In this document: piece by piece, positions 50,748 to 62,800 of the stretch
How the letters are laid out: the number at the start of each line of letters is the position of its first letter
Numbering within the stretch: the stretch's first letter is position 1
Source: Tetrahymena thermophila SB210
Taxonomy: Eukaryota; Ciliophora; Oligohymenophorea; Hymenostomatida; Tetrahymenidae
NCBI RefSeq assembly: GCF_000189635.1
Contig: NW_002476301.1
Span: forward strand, 372,001-436,000
Direction of reading: 5' to 3'
DNA: 64,000 nt
Notes under the pieces: model-generated
Database searches by the model: none
What the model saw: the letters and a program-made list of their open reading frames with translations, nothing else
Told to the model about the DNA's origin: nothing
Made by a program: the position numbers and the translations under genes

Positions 50748-51006
50748 TTTTATTTATCTTTTTTTAATTTTTTAAATCTTTAATTTATTTAAAAATAAAT
50801 ATCAAATTTTTTTTATTTCAGATATAAAATAGAAGTGTAGAAGATAAAAAGATAATTAAAGAAGGTTTCCAAAAAATTACAATGCTAATTGTAAAACTCT
50901 GGTATTTTTACATTTGTTTTGAATTAGATTGAAGTAATCTTAGATATTCTATCCTTTTCTTTTTATGAATTTATTGTGAGGAATAGTAATTCTATATAAA
51001 TTAGAA
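50748..51006. other. Short divergent spacer
   Basis: 260 bases between the nitroreductase start (-) and the small plus-strand gene at 51007. AT-rich, with nothing recognisable. Confidence 0.4.
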
Positions 51007-51589
51007 ATGATAAATTCTTATGACTTACTACAAATTTTTAATTATTCCTTGTAAGTAAATAATTTTGATAAAACCTGACTTTAGTAAATGTGATGAAAGT
51101 TATTTTGATAGTTATACTTTAAAATATCTTAGAACTTAATAAGAAGAAAGAATAATATTTTAGGAACAAATTATTCCTTCTAATTTAATGAAAATGTAAA
51201 AACTATTTTCAAAAATCATAGAAGAAATAAATAATAATAAAAAAGAAATTTTAATTTCAACTTATAGCTATTTATTGAATTTAAAAAAAAGGAAACGAAC
51301 AAATGGAAATATATTAACAAACAACCAAGCTTTATTTACAATGTTTGATTTATAAATTATATTAATGAATTTTAACAATTAAAAATAAATTTAAATTAAC
51401 TAAAAATATCAATTTTTTCTTTATTTTCCCTTAAATTAAACTTTTTTAAATCCTGGCATATTAGGTTCTTTTAATATTTTAATTGGTTTTAAATCTTCTT
51501 CCTTTTAATTTTATACCACAGCCTTTTATTATTCAGAAGGTGCAGGCTATACTATAACATCTCTCTATAGCTAAGTTAAAAATTCATGA
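51007..51589 (+). CDS. Small orphan protein, overlaps convergent EF-hand gene
   Basis: Exon 51007-51050 (MINSYDLLQIFNYS) joins in phase across a very short 34-base intron (51051-51084, GTAAGT...TTTAG) to a frame with good protein composition: CDESYFDSYTLKYLRTQQEE, then IIPSNLMKMQKLFSKIIEE and YSYLLNLKKRKRTNG, up to about 51390. The first in-frame TGA is only at 51587-51589, inside the opposite-strand EF-hand gene, so either the two genes overlap tail to tail by about 180 bases or another intron exists. Lys/Glu-rich, probably helical. No family recognised. The 34-base intron is at or below the usual minimum and weakens the model. Confidence 0.4.
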
Positions 51590-53988
51590 AAATTAATTCT
51601 GCCTGAATTAGCTGTGAAGCTTAATCTTTTAAATATTCCTATAAATTCTTCTTTTTCATAATCTCCTCCTTTTTAATTTAAGTAATCTACTAAATCATTG
51701 ATAACTAAAAAACCTTTTTAGCTTTTATCTAGAGATTTAAATATCTTAAAAAGAATTTCTTCATCCCCTTACATGTCTTTAAAGCTTTGAATAGACTTTT
51801 CTATATTAATCAAGTGAGTAAACAATTATTAAATAAGTTTTTTTTATTCTTCGCTGATATTTGACTATTTATTTAAATAATCTTGTATAAAAAGCAGAAT
51901 AGTAAATAAATAAATTGGTTAAATAATACGCTTAGGTTTTTGATGAATTAGAATGATTTTTTTTGTTCTTTAATAACTCCATTTTTTGGTCCTACAAAAG
52001 AAAATATTTGATTTATCATTGTGCCTTATCTTTAAATAATATTTTAAGAATTAGTTTAATTTGCTCAAAATAAAATTAAATTATATTTATTACTTTTTAT
52101 TCTATGCAAAAATCTCGGCGAAGTCACAATACCTATAAATAAAATAATTTATTGAAATTCTTTAACTAATATTTAAAATATACCTTAGTTGTTTATTTTC
52201 ATCTTGTAAATAACGAGAAAATATCTTCTAAACATAAACTTTAATATAAGGAATAGATAGATTTTCTAGTCCTTCTAAAAAGCTATTAATGTCGATACTT
52301 TTCTTTTTCTTTTTATCAAAGAAGTTGAACATAATCTAGATTGAAAATTCTGTCGACTTTAATATTTCATCTTTAACTTTATCTATTTCACTGTCAATTG
52401 TTATTTATTCTACTAGAAATTTGATAAAATAAACCTATTCTGCATCAAGTTCGGTAGTTATTTTGTTTAAAAAATTCTATGATTATACTTTTGATCTTAT
52501 CTTTTCAATCATAGCAACTTACTTAGATTTATAATGATTGATAGAATCTGATTTATTATTTTTTTGCTCTAGTTTTTCAAGAATGTTATTCTTTTAAGGA
52601 GACTATTGTTTTAAGTATTATTTCAACTATTTGTTGAATTCTTATTCTTAGAGATTCTATTAGAATTACTAAAATCCTATTTCTTTTTGCTACCTTTGAT
52701 GAGAGATGAATAAATCATAATATTCTTTGCTTTTAAATAAAGATGGATCATCAGTAGGTGTGGGCTCAGTTCTCTATTTTTTCTGTTCGTTATATTCTTT
52801 AAAGAAATTCTACTATTACTGAGGTTATTGTTATAATTGCTGTTTTTTAGTTTCCTATTTTTTTACTTCAGCAAATGGTAAAGTTAAGTCAAAGTTTACT
52901 GGGGATTACTATGGTTTTTCTAAGACTTAATCATATCTATTTGCCTGTTTAACTTAGTTATTTTCAATAGAAAAATTAAATGAAGGTTAAGGTAAATAGC
53001 TTGTACTTTTATTGATATTTTCATAGTTAGCTTCTGGTTAATTATATGATGGATTTTTAATTTAAAAATCTACAAGAGATCTGTTTTTGTCTCTTTTTAT
53101 ATATATACTTTCTCCAACATGCTAAGTGAAAGCAGGCACATTAGACTTCTAATCAAAAATTACTCTACTTTGAACTTCAGGTCTTTCATCGAATTTATCT
53201 TTGTTATACATAGGTCCAGAAACTACAGGATCTTATGAATATTTGCTAACTGGTATAACTTATGGGTTTGGTTGTGCTTAATAGCTTAAAACTTGATTTG
53301 CTTAATTTAGCGTTGTGGAATTTGAGTAGACAGGTGCAGATTTATCAACAGGATAGTTTTTAGGCAATGTTTTAGCATTAACATCAAAATTTTCTAAAGG
53401 ATCTTTAAAGTTTTCGAAATATTTATCAACATCAAAATAGTTAGATCTTTTAGGAGATTATTCAAAAGCATATTTCTTTTAATTTAAAGAGCCAATAGGG
53501 TTATTAGAAGATGAGAATTTATTGGGTGCATTTAGCTTATTTAATTCGAAATCTAAATCATTAAATGGTTTTGGGCCTGCATTTCCTTAAAATTAATTAA
53601 ATTAGCCTTCAACTGAACCGCTCACATATTTGTTTGATCCTAAATATTAATTAACTGGTCCATTTTGAGATGAGGGAGGAGCAAAGGGTTTGTTATAAGA
53701 ATAGGCATTATTAGATATAAATGAAGAAGTAGATGGATAAATATCTTTTTATCCAACTCCTGATTGGAAATCACCAAACTAATATTGCTTGTAAGTAGAC
53801 TAAGGACTCAGAATATTTAGACCTGCTCCGTAACCACCATATTGCTTTGGTGGAGAAACATTCAGTTAATGAGATATCGGTGTAATATTATTAATATTAT
53901 TTGGTGCACCATAACTTCTAATAGCTGGAGTATTTTTATCATACTAATTAACCTAAAAATAAGAACTTGGGTTAAAACTTGACGCCAT
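51409..53988 (-). CDS. EF-hand-containing protein with long disordered N-terminus
   Basis: ATG 53988 (MASSFNPSSYFQVNQYDK), TGA 51409-51411. The first 400 or so residues are Pro/Gln/Asn/Ser-rich with repeated Phe/Tyr-Gly and Gln runs, likely disordered. A Gln-rich coiled stretch follows (QQFQQNLQEQEFNKQLKQYL). The C-terminal half is helical with EF-hand-like units: FNFFDKKKKKSIDINSFLEG (loop with Asp, Lys, Lys, Ser, Asp), IFKSLDKSQKGFLVINDLVD, and FKRLSFTANSGRINFHEFL. Several loop positions are not the usual acidic Ca2+ ligands, so some hands may be structural. Two introns lie near 51840-52075 and 52140-52185. Possibly a cytoskeletal or membrane-trafficking Ca2+-linked protein; no specific family was recognised. 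Confidence 0.72.
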
Positions 53989-54758
53989 GTTAAAATTAGC
54001 TTCTGATTTTATTTTTTCTAAGTCTCTTTAATACCTAAAATATGATTTTTTGTTATTGATATCTTAATTTCAAGAAGAAAATACTATCCAAAAAAAAAAT
54101 ATATCTAATAATATCACTTTTTTATTTTGTTTTATTTTCAAATTAATAAACAAATGATCAATCAATCAATCAAATTATCAAGCAAACTATTAAATAAATA
54201 AATAAATAAATTAACAATTAGCTGCTTTGTATTTATTTATTTAAAATTTGTTTGCTTTTACAACTTATAAAATTTATGAAAAACTTATTGTTAATTATTA
54301 AATTTGAAAATCATAAATATTAGTAAATACTCTCAAAATAATTTATTTTTCAGATACTAGCAAACTGAACCCATTCTATGCTTATAAAAAATTATAACAC
54401 ATATTTATCAACCTTAACAAAAAGTCAGTTAAGTGCTACTCTATTTTATTTTAAAATAATAAATTTCAAAAATGTTAAAAATAAAAAAAATTGTTTTTGT
54501 TTTTTAATTTATTAATTTTTCTGTTTATTTTTATAAAATTATCTATTTAATTTAAAATAATTTATTAAATTAATTTTAACAAATTATTCAAAAAAAAAAT
54601 ATTTTTTTGTTAAAAAAACTATTTCTGATGTGTGATCAATCTTATTAGAAAACATCAAAAATAGCTTTGGTATTTTTGTTTGAAACAAATTTGTGGTAAA
54701 AATAACTTAAAATTTTAGGCTTTAATGACAATAAATTCAAATATAACATATATAAAGC
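53989..54758. promoter_or_regulatory. Divergent intergenic region
   Basis: 770 bases separating the EF-hand gene (-) from the orphan at 54759 (+), so it must carry both 5' control regions. It includes a run of CAATCAATCAATCAAATTATC near 54151-54175 and AAATAAATAAATAAAT. No motif can be assigned. Confidence 0.4.
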
Positions 54759-55739
54759 ATGATAGCATTTTAAAAAATTTAAAAGTAAAAGTAGCTGAAA
54801 AGAAATTCAGTAGATAATACTTTGAAACAAAAATAACCAAGCTCTATAGTCCTTGAAGGCTCTAACTATAGATATAAAAGTAAGGATGCTTTTCTTGAAG
54901 AAAAAACATTATAAGATTAAAAAACCATAGCCAATAATTTATCACAAGAAAAAATAAAGTCAACTAAAAACCAGCACAAAAACCATAAATTTGAGGAAAT
55001 GAAAGTCCTTAATCTTGAGAAGGTTTAATAACAAAATTAAAAATAATTCGCAGAAGAAGATTCTAACAGTTTAAGAAAGAACTAAAAAAATATAATTTGG
55101 AAAGATTTACTAAATCTTTCTTTGAATATAAATGGAAATGAATCAAGTAGAATATAAAATAGAATAAAAACTCCTTAATGGAGAGTAACTCGTTTTCATG
55201 GTTTTTAAACTTTTAATAAATCTTTAGAACAATATAATGATTAACATCTTAATTTATCCATAAATAGCATAAATTAAGGTAATGGTTTTTAAAAATAAAG
55301 TTTATCGCCTTCACCTGAATTGGATAATAATACCTAATTGCATTCATAGCATCAAAATAAATCTAATAATGAAAATTTGATATTTGTAAGAAGAATATAG
55401 ACACCAAATAAATTCTTGAAACCTTAATTAAAATCACCTAATAAATATAATAAAGATAAACAGGAAGTGATTATATTTTAAAATGAAATTCTATAAAAAA
55501 ATACCTTTTTACTATAAAATTAAGATTTGTCTAAATCTTATCTTCCTTAGATTAAAATTGATAAATAAAAACGAGAATTGAGGTAGAAAGAAATATAAGA
55601 TAAAATGAGATAATATTTTGTAAAAAATTAGATAAAATTAAAGCAAGAAAACGATAGCTTTATCTACGATAAATATACAATTAGAGGATTAAGTGTTACT
55701 CCTTAGTAAAAATAATAAAGTTTAGCAAATTAGTTTTGA
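54759..55739 (+). CDS. Unknown Lys/Gln/Asn-rich basic protein
   Basis: Single exon, 326 residues: ATG 54759 (MIAFQKIQKQKQLKRNSVDN) to TGA 55737-55739. An ATG just upstream at 54725 opens a frame that soon meets TGA, so 54759 was chosen. Basic and low complexity, with recurring Ser/Thr-Pro sites (RIKTPQW, SLSPSPELD, RRIQTPNK, KSPNKYN, LSVTPQQ) that could be targets of proline-directed kinases. A lysine/glutamine-rich coiled stretch lies near the C-terminus (KQKRELRQKEIQDKMRQYF). No domain recognised; possibly cytoskeletal or basal-body associated by composition, which is only a guess. Confidence 0.7.
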
Positions 55740-56025
55740 TGATAAATACTACTTTAAATACAAATAAAACCCTTAAAAGAGTTTAGTAAACTAAGAAAGA
55801 GATGCACTATGATAAAAATTTCATGTATATATAAAAAATTTTATTATTATATTTTTATTATTATTATTTAAAACTAATGAAAAACATATCAAGAAAATAA
55901 AAATAAATATTTGTTTTTTATTCATTTATATATTTTTTTTACTTTTTAATTATTTTATTATAGTTTTAATGGTAGATTAAACATAAAACTCAACTATATC
56001 TATCTTTATTGGTTGATTCAATTAA

Positions 56026-59000
56026 TCAATCCTCACACTCTTTTATTTGACATATTCTCCTAAATGTTTCTAACTCTGGCTTATATGGTCCTCTCATGTG
56101 GAATAAAACTTCTATACTAATATTGTTTGAATTTTTCGATAATCTTTTTTTAACATCCTGATTACCTTATGCTTTTTTATTTGGATCTTTAATTTCTTTT
56201 TACTTTGGTGGTTTAAATTCTACTTTCTATTAAAATATAAAATTATAAGTAAAAAATGCAATTTATTTATTTCAATAAGTCACCTTTTTAAGGTTTGATC
56301 TTCCTGTACTTAAAATTAAATCATTTTTAGCTTTTTACAAGTCAAATATAACCTCAATGGCTTTATCCCTCATTTAATTTTTAGCTATGAACGTAGTATA
56401 ATTTGCTTCTCTTTAAAAAAAAATAAAATTAATAATTTAACAATATTAAATATAAAAATTTACTTATAGTACTAAGCATAAACATATGCTTACATATTAG
56501 ATTAATCTCCTCCTTAGTATTTAAAATCTTTATTAAATTGAGTAATAATTTGATCCGTTTCTTTTTCAGTATTATGGAATATGTGTCTAGCAGCTCTTTA
56601 ATCTAAATCAGTTTCTATAGCATCTCTAACTATCACCTGTTTTTTGTTGAATTATTAATTTATTATCCAATAAAATTTGAGTTAAATTAAATTGCATTAC
56701 TTCTAGGGGAACATCGCTATGTAGACTAATAATAAAGCACCTAGATCTAATACTATATAAGCTCTCGTCATACCCAATTTTTTTAAATTTAGCTAAGAAT
56801 GAATCAATATTTTAATTTTAATCATTTTTTATTTTTTCTGTCATATATTAAATGAACCCTTCCTATGACAAACATTTATCAGGGCTTGGATATTCTTCTA
56901 ATAAATCATAAAATTCTTTTCTGAACTCCTATTCATCAGCTTGATTTTCCTCCATGCAATATTTAAATGCCACAAATTACTATTCAGACATCTTTCTAGT
57001 AAGTCTCATATCAAATTTTCTAAATATATCTAAAAGAGTAGATTCAACTAATTGAGCTAATCTTTGATTTTCAGCTTTATTTTCTTGATTTTAACCTGAC
57101 TTATTGCTTTGTTTATCATTTTTTTTTCTAAGAAAACTTTTCATTTTACTTTTTTCTATTAAAAATTTTAATTTGATATTTTTTCCAAAAAAATAAATTT
57201 ATTTATTTATTTACTAGATTCTCTAAAGCCTAGTCCGTTAGTTCTGGGTAGAATTATGTAAATTCCTTTTTCTTCGATTTAAAATGAAAGTTAAATTTGT
57301 CTCTCATGCTAAAATTAATTATCCGAAACTTTTATCAATGTAAATTTAGTGTGATGTAGCCTCTTATAATAATCATTATCATTTCCTTATTTCTTTTTAT
57401 AATCATTTTCATTTTGATAGCCTTTTTTGCTTACTAACTAGAATAATGCTAATTAAACATCTAAATATGGACGACCATCTTCAACACCCATTATTAATTC
57501 ATCTTCTTAGTGAAGAGTGATAATTACTTCTATGTTATTATTTGCTTTTTACAAGCAATTTTCTGTAACTTCGAACTAATAGTACCATTTTGACATAAAA
57601 GTTTCAATAGAGGAGTCATTAGTGTCAACAACTTTCACAAATTTTCCTTTTATTCTCACTTCATTCCAGTCTTAGATTTTACAAATATTTACAAACTTAA
57701 ATTATTCCCTTTAAAATAATTATTAAATATCACAAATAGTCTTTCATTTATACTTCAATATCAATTAAATGAATGAATTCATATTACTCATAAAATTTTA
57801 GTTTAAAAGTAAATTAATTGCTTTTACTAAGATTTTATTGATTTTGATAAAATTTGAAATTAAACAAATAAACTTTGATTTTACTTCACATTTTCGAATT
57901 TCATCCATGTTTGTTTAGGATCATTAAGGTCTGGATTAAGCTATTTTCTAGCTTTATCATCCCATAATTCGCTATGATTACTCCAGTCTCCTTCCCATTA
58001 AAGATTTTCCCAAATGTCTATTTTAAAACAAAAAGTTAAACTTGAAAAAATTGAATAATTCTCACCTCTTATGTTAAAAAGCCAGGTACCATCATAGTTT
58101 TCTAACCTAATAATATAATATGCATAGCCAGTTGTATCTTTTTATTTATCTTCTTTCTAAAGGTTCATCAAGTACCCTCTTTTATTTTTATAATTTTCAA
58201 TGGTTTAAATTTCTGAATTTGAATCGATCTTTATTTTTTCAACAGGGCATCCTGTAAGGTCAATTAAGGCATTTTCACATTTTTTTTATGATCCATTTTT
58301 AAGTTTAAAGTAATCTCCATGAATCTTAGCATATGCCTATTTTTAAATTCAATTTTAGTTAATATCTTCTTACTTTAGTAATTATTGTAAATTTATATTT
58401 AAATATACTTTTTCTAATATAAGTAGCCATGTTTAATGACAATTGTTATTTGAAGATTTAGAAATATCGCTCTAATCTTCATCTTGTTGACTATCAATGT
58501 GGGAAAATATTGGACCATCTAAAGGATAGCAAGGAAAATAATCATCTACATTTACAGATTGCCACTCTCCATTTTTACATATTTTAACTCTATAAAAGCC
58601 TTATTCATTTATATCTTAAGTTAGAAAAAGCCTTTTGATCTATTTATTTTTTAAGATACAATTTCTACTTCATATATGAATAAATACTAATTTAAAATTA
58701 ATTACACATTCCTGCTTTTCAGCTAATAAAGCTACTGAAGAAAGAAACCAAAAATTTGACAGTTATCCAGGTATTATATCACAAACATTAATTTTTGAAG
58801 GGAAAACTCTTATTTCTTTAGTATTTTCAAAGATATTTTCAGGTCTCCTCCATTAAATAAGTGTATCAAATGCACTTCCATCATTTTCTCCAAAAATACT
58901 ATCCTAATTTAAATAAAATCTTTTTATCAGGATTCTACCTAAATAAACTTACATTAATTGGCAAAAAGTAAGGATCTATGTATTTCGAAAAACCATCATT

Positions 59001-59591
59001 CTTTTTCTTTTCTTTCTCTAATATTTACTTTAAATAATGTAAGCACTCCCCTGTTGTTAGTATTGATAAAGGTAAAATTTTTAATTTCGGAGCTAATCTT
59101 TCTTCTTCTTATATTCTCTTTTTTTCTTCGTCATGTTCCTTAATTGTATCTTTCTACTTTTCTTTTGGAGCTGGCTTAATTATATACCTGGTTTATATAA
59201 AAATAGTTAATTTTTTTAAATTATTTAATAATAGTAAATGTTAATTATTGATTTACTTAAATTTACTTTTGAGCTCCCATTATGCAGAATCTATTATTTT
59301 AACTATACAAACTATTTCATCTGTGCGAGGTTAAATAATTGTTTTTTGTATTTTTGATTATCTTTATATATCTTTTACATTATCCTACCCATTGGAGCCA
59401 GCTTTAATAGGAACAGACTCTTTCAATTCTATGCCTCTAGACTCACTAAAATCAGCTATAAATTCTATTATATTTAGTCTTCTGTTAATAAGCTTAAACT
59501 CATATTAATTTTAATCAGCAGCTTTCTTTTTTTACAGTATTATATCCTTTTATAAGGGTATTTCTTAATAATCCTAATCGCTCTTACTCAT
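56026..59591 (-). CDS. Calpain-like protein lacking the catalytic triad
   Basis: ATG 59591 (MSKSDQDYQEIPLQKD), TGA 56026-56028. Order of parts: an N-terminal region; a calpain CysPc fold (WRRPENIF; IIPGQLSNFWFLSSVALL; GEWQSVNVDDYFPCYP; YAKIHGDYFKLKNGS; GYAYYIIRLENYDGTWLFNI/RDIWENLQWEGDWSNHSELW); a C2-like domain III (DWNEVRIKGKF to GIYIILPRTNGLGFRE); then, across an in-phase intron, a helical EF-hand-like region (LLDIFRKFDMRLTRKMSEQQ). In active calpains the motifs are GDCW, GHAY and RNPWG. Here Cys is Phe (SNFW), His is Tyr (GYAY) and Asn is Asp (RDIW), so it should not be a protease. It is likely a regulatory or scaffold pseudoenzyme. The 3' third might be a separate gene starting at MKSFLRKKN, but splice phase favours one. 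Confidence 0.82.
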
Positions 59592-60317
59592 CTCTAATCT
59601 TAGTTTATATATGCTTAGCTAGCTATTGATCTTTAGTGTTAGTTTCAAGTATAAATGTATGTATTTATGTTTGCTATTTTGCTTATTTGTTAAAAAATTA
59701 ATTGAAATTATTTGAAAATTTAAATATAAAATTTTTCTTGAAAATATTATTTAATTCAACTAAATATTTTTTGGCGTAAATGTTCAGTTATTAATAAAAT
59801 AGAAAAATAGAATGTCTTAAGAGTATCCTCAATTATTTATATAAATATCTGATAAAAAAATTTAAACAAGTACGTTGTAAACACTCTATTAAGGTAGGTA
59901 CAATTACCAGCGAAATAATAAATAAACAAACACTAATTTGTATATTAATATTAATAGATATCTTTCTTGAATGATATGATATAACTGAAATATTTTTATC
60001 ACTATCAGATTTCTGGACAGTTATATTACTAATTATGATATTGTTTATAATATATTTAGAAAAGTCTACTAATCTTTACTGATAATGCAAATTTATTCCA
60101 ATAATTTTGAGCTTTGTGAGCTAAATAAAATTAATCAATAATAAATAGGTAATTAAGTTATTAATTAAAATCTTTACATGATACTGTATTCATATTTATC
60201 ACTTCCACAAACACTTATAAATAGTTGTTAATAAGATAATTTATTAAATTAATTATTATAAAAAATTATCACAAATCAACTTTTCTATTTTTCAAATAGT
60301 AGCAAACTATACAATAA
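59592..60317. promoter_or_regulatory. Divergent intergenic region
   Basis: 726 AT-rich bases between the calpain-like gene (-) and the ULK-like kinase (+), so both 5' control regions lie here. No recognisable element or coding frame. Confidence 0.4.
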
Positions 60318-62226
60318 ATGATCAATTTAAAACATGTAGGCTCAGAAAGTGATTCTCTCAAGGATCAGTTCTTAATAAATTTAGATAACATGGTAGGTAA
60401 AGGATCATATGGAAAAGTCTATCTTGCATATAACTGTGAAGATTATTAAAACTAATAGCTTAATAATCCTATTTGCGCTAAAGAGATACCTAGAGGACTA
60501 ATATCAGATAAAATAGTTAAGTCCATAAGAAATGAGGCATAAATTCAAATGTCTAGCAAGTCTCCTAGAGTTCTTAAAATGTATTCTTTTAAATAGACTA
60601 AATCAAATGTATGCAACAAACAAATTTTTCAAATAATACTAATATTTAATTCTAATTTTAATAGGTTTATTTCTTTTTAGAATATTGCCCTGATGGTGAC
60701 CTTAAATAACTTATCTACAATAGTGTAAATTTTTTTATGAAATTATTCATCTTTTTCTAGCTTATGTTGTCCTTTAAAAAATATCTAATATGCTTCTACC
60801 ATTTTAAAAATATAAAAAAATGAAATTTTGAAATATTTTTTAAAGAGTTCTAAAGAAAAAAATAACGATGAATCTATTATAATAAATAAACACTCTTTAT
60901 AATATATAATTTAATTAATATTTAAATATCAAGAATCTTACAGAGAAGTAAATTATCTATCTATTTGGACAAATAGCATAAGCTCTTAATGAATTAAAAG
61001 ACGAACGAGTTTACCATAGAGATTTAAAGCCAGAAAATATTCTCATAAAAGATGGTGGTATTAAGATAGCAGATTTTGGATTTTCTAAAATCGTAACAGA
61101 ATTTACAAAAAACAATACCTAGGTAGGAACTCCATTATACATGTCTCCTTAAGCATTATCATCAAGCTACTATGATTTAGAAAAAAATGACGTTTGGAGT
61201 GCAGGATGTTTATTGTATGAGATGGTTTATAAGAAACTTCCATGGAAAGTGAATATAGATACTAGTGTTGGAGGGTTATTCTAAATAATCAGTACTGGAA
61301 ATATTAATTTTCCAAAAGAAGTGAATGTATCTCAAGAATTAAAAGAATTAATTAATTTAATGTTGGAAGTTGATGAAGAAGGAAGACTAGATTGGGATGA
61401 TATAATTAATAAAGAAATAATCAAAAAGAGCTAATAAGATCAAGCGATTAAGGGTTAAATCTAATAAATAGCTTTAAATAACAGATAAAAGCTTCTAAAT
61501 GAGTAGATAGCAAAACAATAGCAGCTCATGGCCTAAAAGCAGTAATAATAAAAATGTTAATAATAATAAGAAAATTAAAGTTAGGCTTAGTTGAAAAAAG
61601 CAGGATCAAATGTAGAAAATGTAAACTCAGACGAAGATGAAGACATTTTCGAGTCAAGCAATGACTACTAACAAGAAAATATATCTTTAAAAATATAGGA
61701 TGATACACCTTAAATATGGAAAATAATTTAAATGCATAGAGCCCTGTATAAATAAATATAAGCTAATCTGTAAGAGTCTAGTGAGAAATTTAATTTTTTA
61801 ATTTGCCTAAAACACGAGGAATTTTCTCTTTGCAAAAAATATGTTGCTCTAGCTGAAAAACAAAAAAATAAACTTGATTCTAATATTTATGATTAAATTT
61901 AGTTTTTGATTTAAGATATTTAAAAAGGAAATTAATACAAAGAGCTATAACAAAACCTTTAATAGCTAATTAATATTACCAAACAAAATGTCATCATAAA
62001 TAAAGAAAATTATTTGTCTATCCTACAAAATACTTATCTCAAATACAAATAAAAGGAGCTTGAGACAATTAAAACTAAAAGTGAGCAAGAGCAGCATTTT
62101 ACACTACTTTTGCTCTCAAAAATAAAATTTATCGCTTATCACGATTATGAATACAGAGGAAGTTACAAAATTTCTAATTTAGATGAGCTTTAAACTAGCC
62201 AACTTCTTAATTACATAATAGTTTGA
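60318..62226 (+). CDS. ULK-like Ser/Thr protein kinase
   Basis: ATG 60318 (MINLKHVGSESDSLKDQFLI), TGA 62224-62226. Kinase motifs in order: GKGSYGKVYLAY, CAKEIPR (ATP Lys), LEYCPDGDLKQLIYN, then after an AT-rich intron (about 60725-60955) FGQIAQALNELKDERVYHRD, LKPENILIKDGGIKIADFGF, VGTPLYMSPQAL, NDVWSAGCLLYEM and GRLDWDDI. The APE Glu is Gln (SPQ, written TAA), a change I associate with ciliate ULK-type kinases; other catalytic residues are intact. After the kinase domain come a Gln-rich stretch and an acidic patch, then about 170 residues of predicted helix (IQDIQKGNQYKELQQNLQQL), perhaps a regulatory or EAT-like region. Small introns also lie near 60609-60664. ULK kinases act in autophagy or cilia; which applies here is unknown. 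Confidence 0.85.
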
Positions 62227-62800
62227 AACTATGTAATTAAAAAATATTAATTATTTTCAATTCTAGTTTTCTGCGTAGATATCAAGTTTATATTAACGAA
62301 TGAATGAATGAATGAATGAATGAATGAATGAATGAATGAATGAATGAATGAATCAATTAATTAATAAATTAATTTCAAATCAAATAAAAAAATATTATAA
62401 ACTCAATTTATTTATGCTTTTTTATTTATATAAATAATTATTTGTTTACTTACTATTTCTTACTTTTATTGAAAATTATTTAATCTGACTGTATTATAAT
62501 TATAAAAAATATTTTGGATTTTTCTTTCTATAAAAAATCTTTTGAGCTTAAATCTTTAATCAAAATTTAACATCAAATTTTTGTTTTCAAAATATTGAAG
62601 TGTAATTTAATTTTTAATTAGAAAAACAACAATTTTACTGTATCGTTTTTCGAAATTTGCATAAATAAATAAATAAATAATATTTCTAAATGTATTAAGC
62701 CTCAATCAAAAATTTTATTTTTTTCTCCTAATATTTAAAAGTAGAAACTGAAAATTCATTATTAAATTATATATTTTATGGTAACTATATACTTTGTTAA
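62227..62800. other. Intergenic with AATG microsatellite
   Basis: AT-rich spacer. A tetranucleotide array follows the kinase stop closely and the rest has no features. A frame from ATG 62778 is open to about 63017 but looks AT-driven. Confidence 0.5.
62298..62353. repeat. (GAAT)n microsatellite
   Basis: Thirteen or so tandem GAAT units about 75 bases after the kinase stop codon. Each unit pair supplies TGA on the plus strand, so no plus-strand frame stays open across it. Confidence 0.9.
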
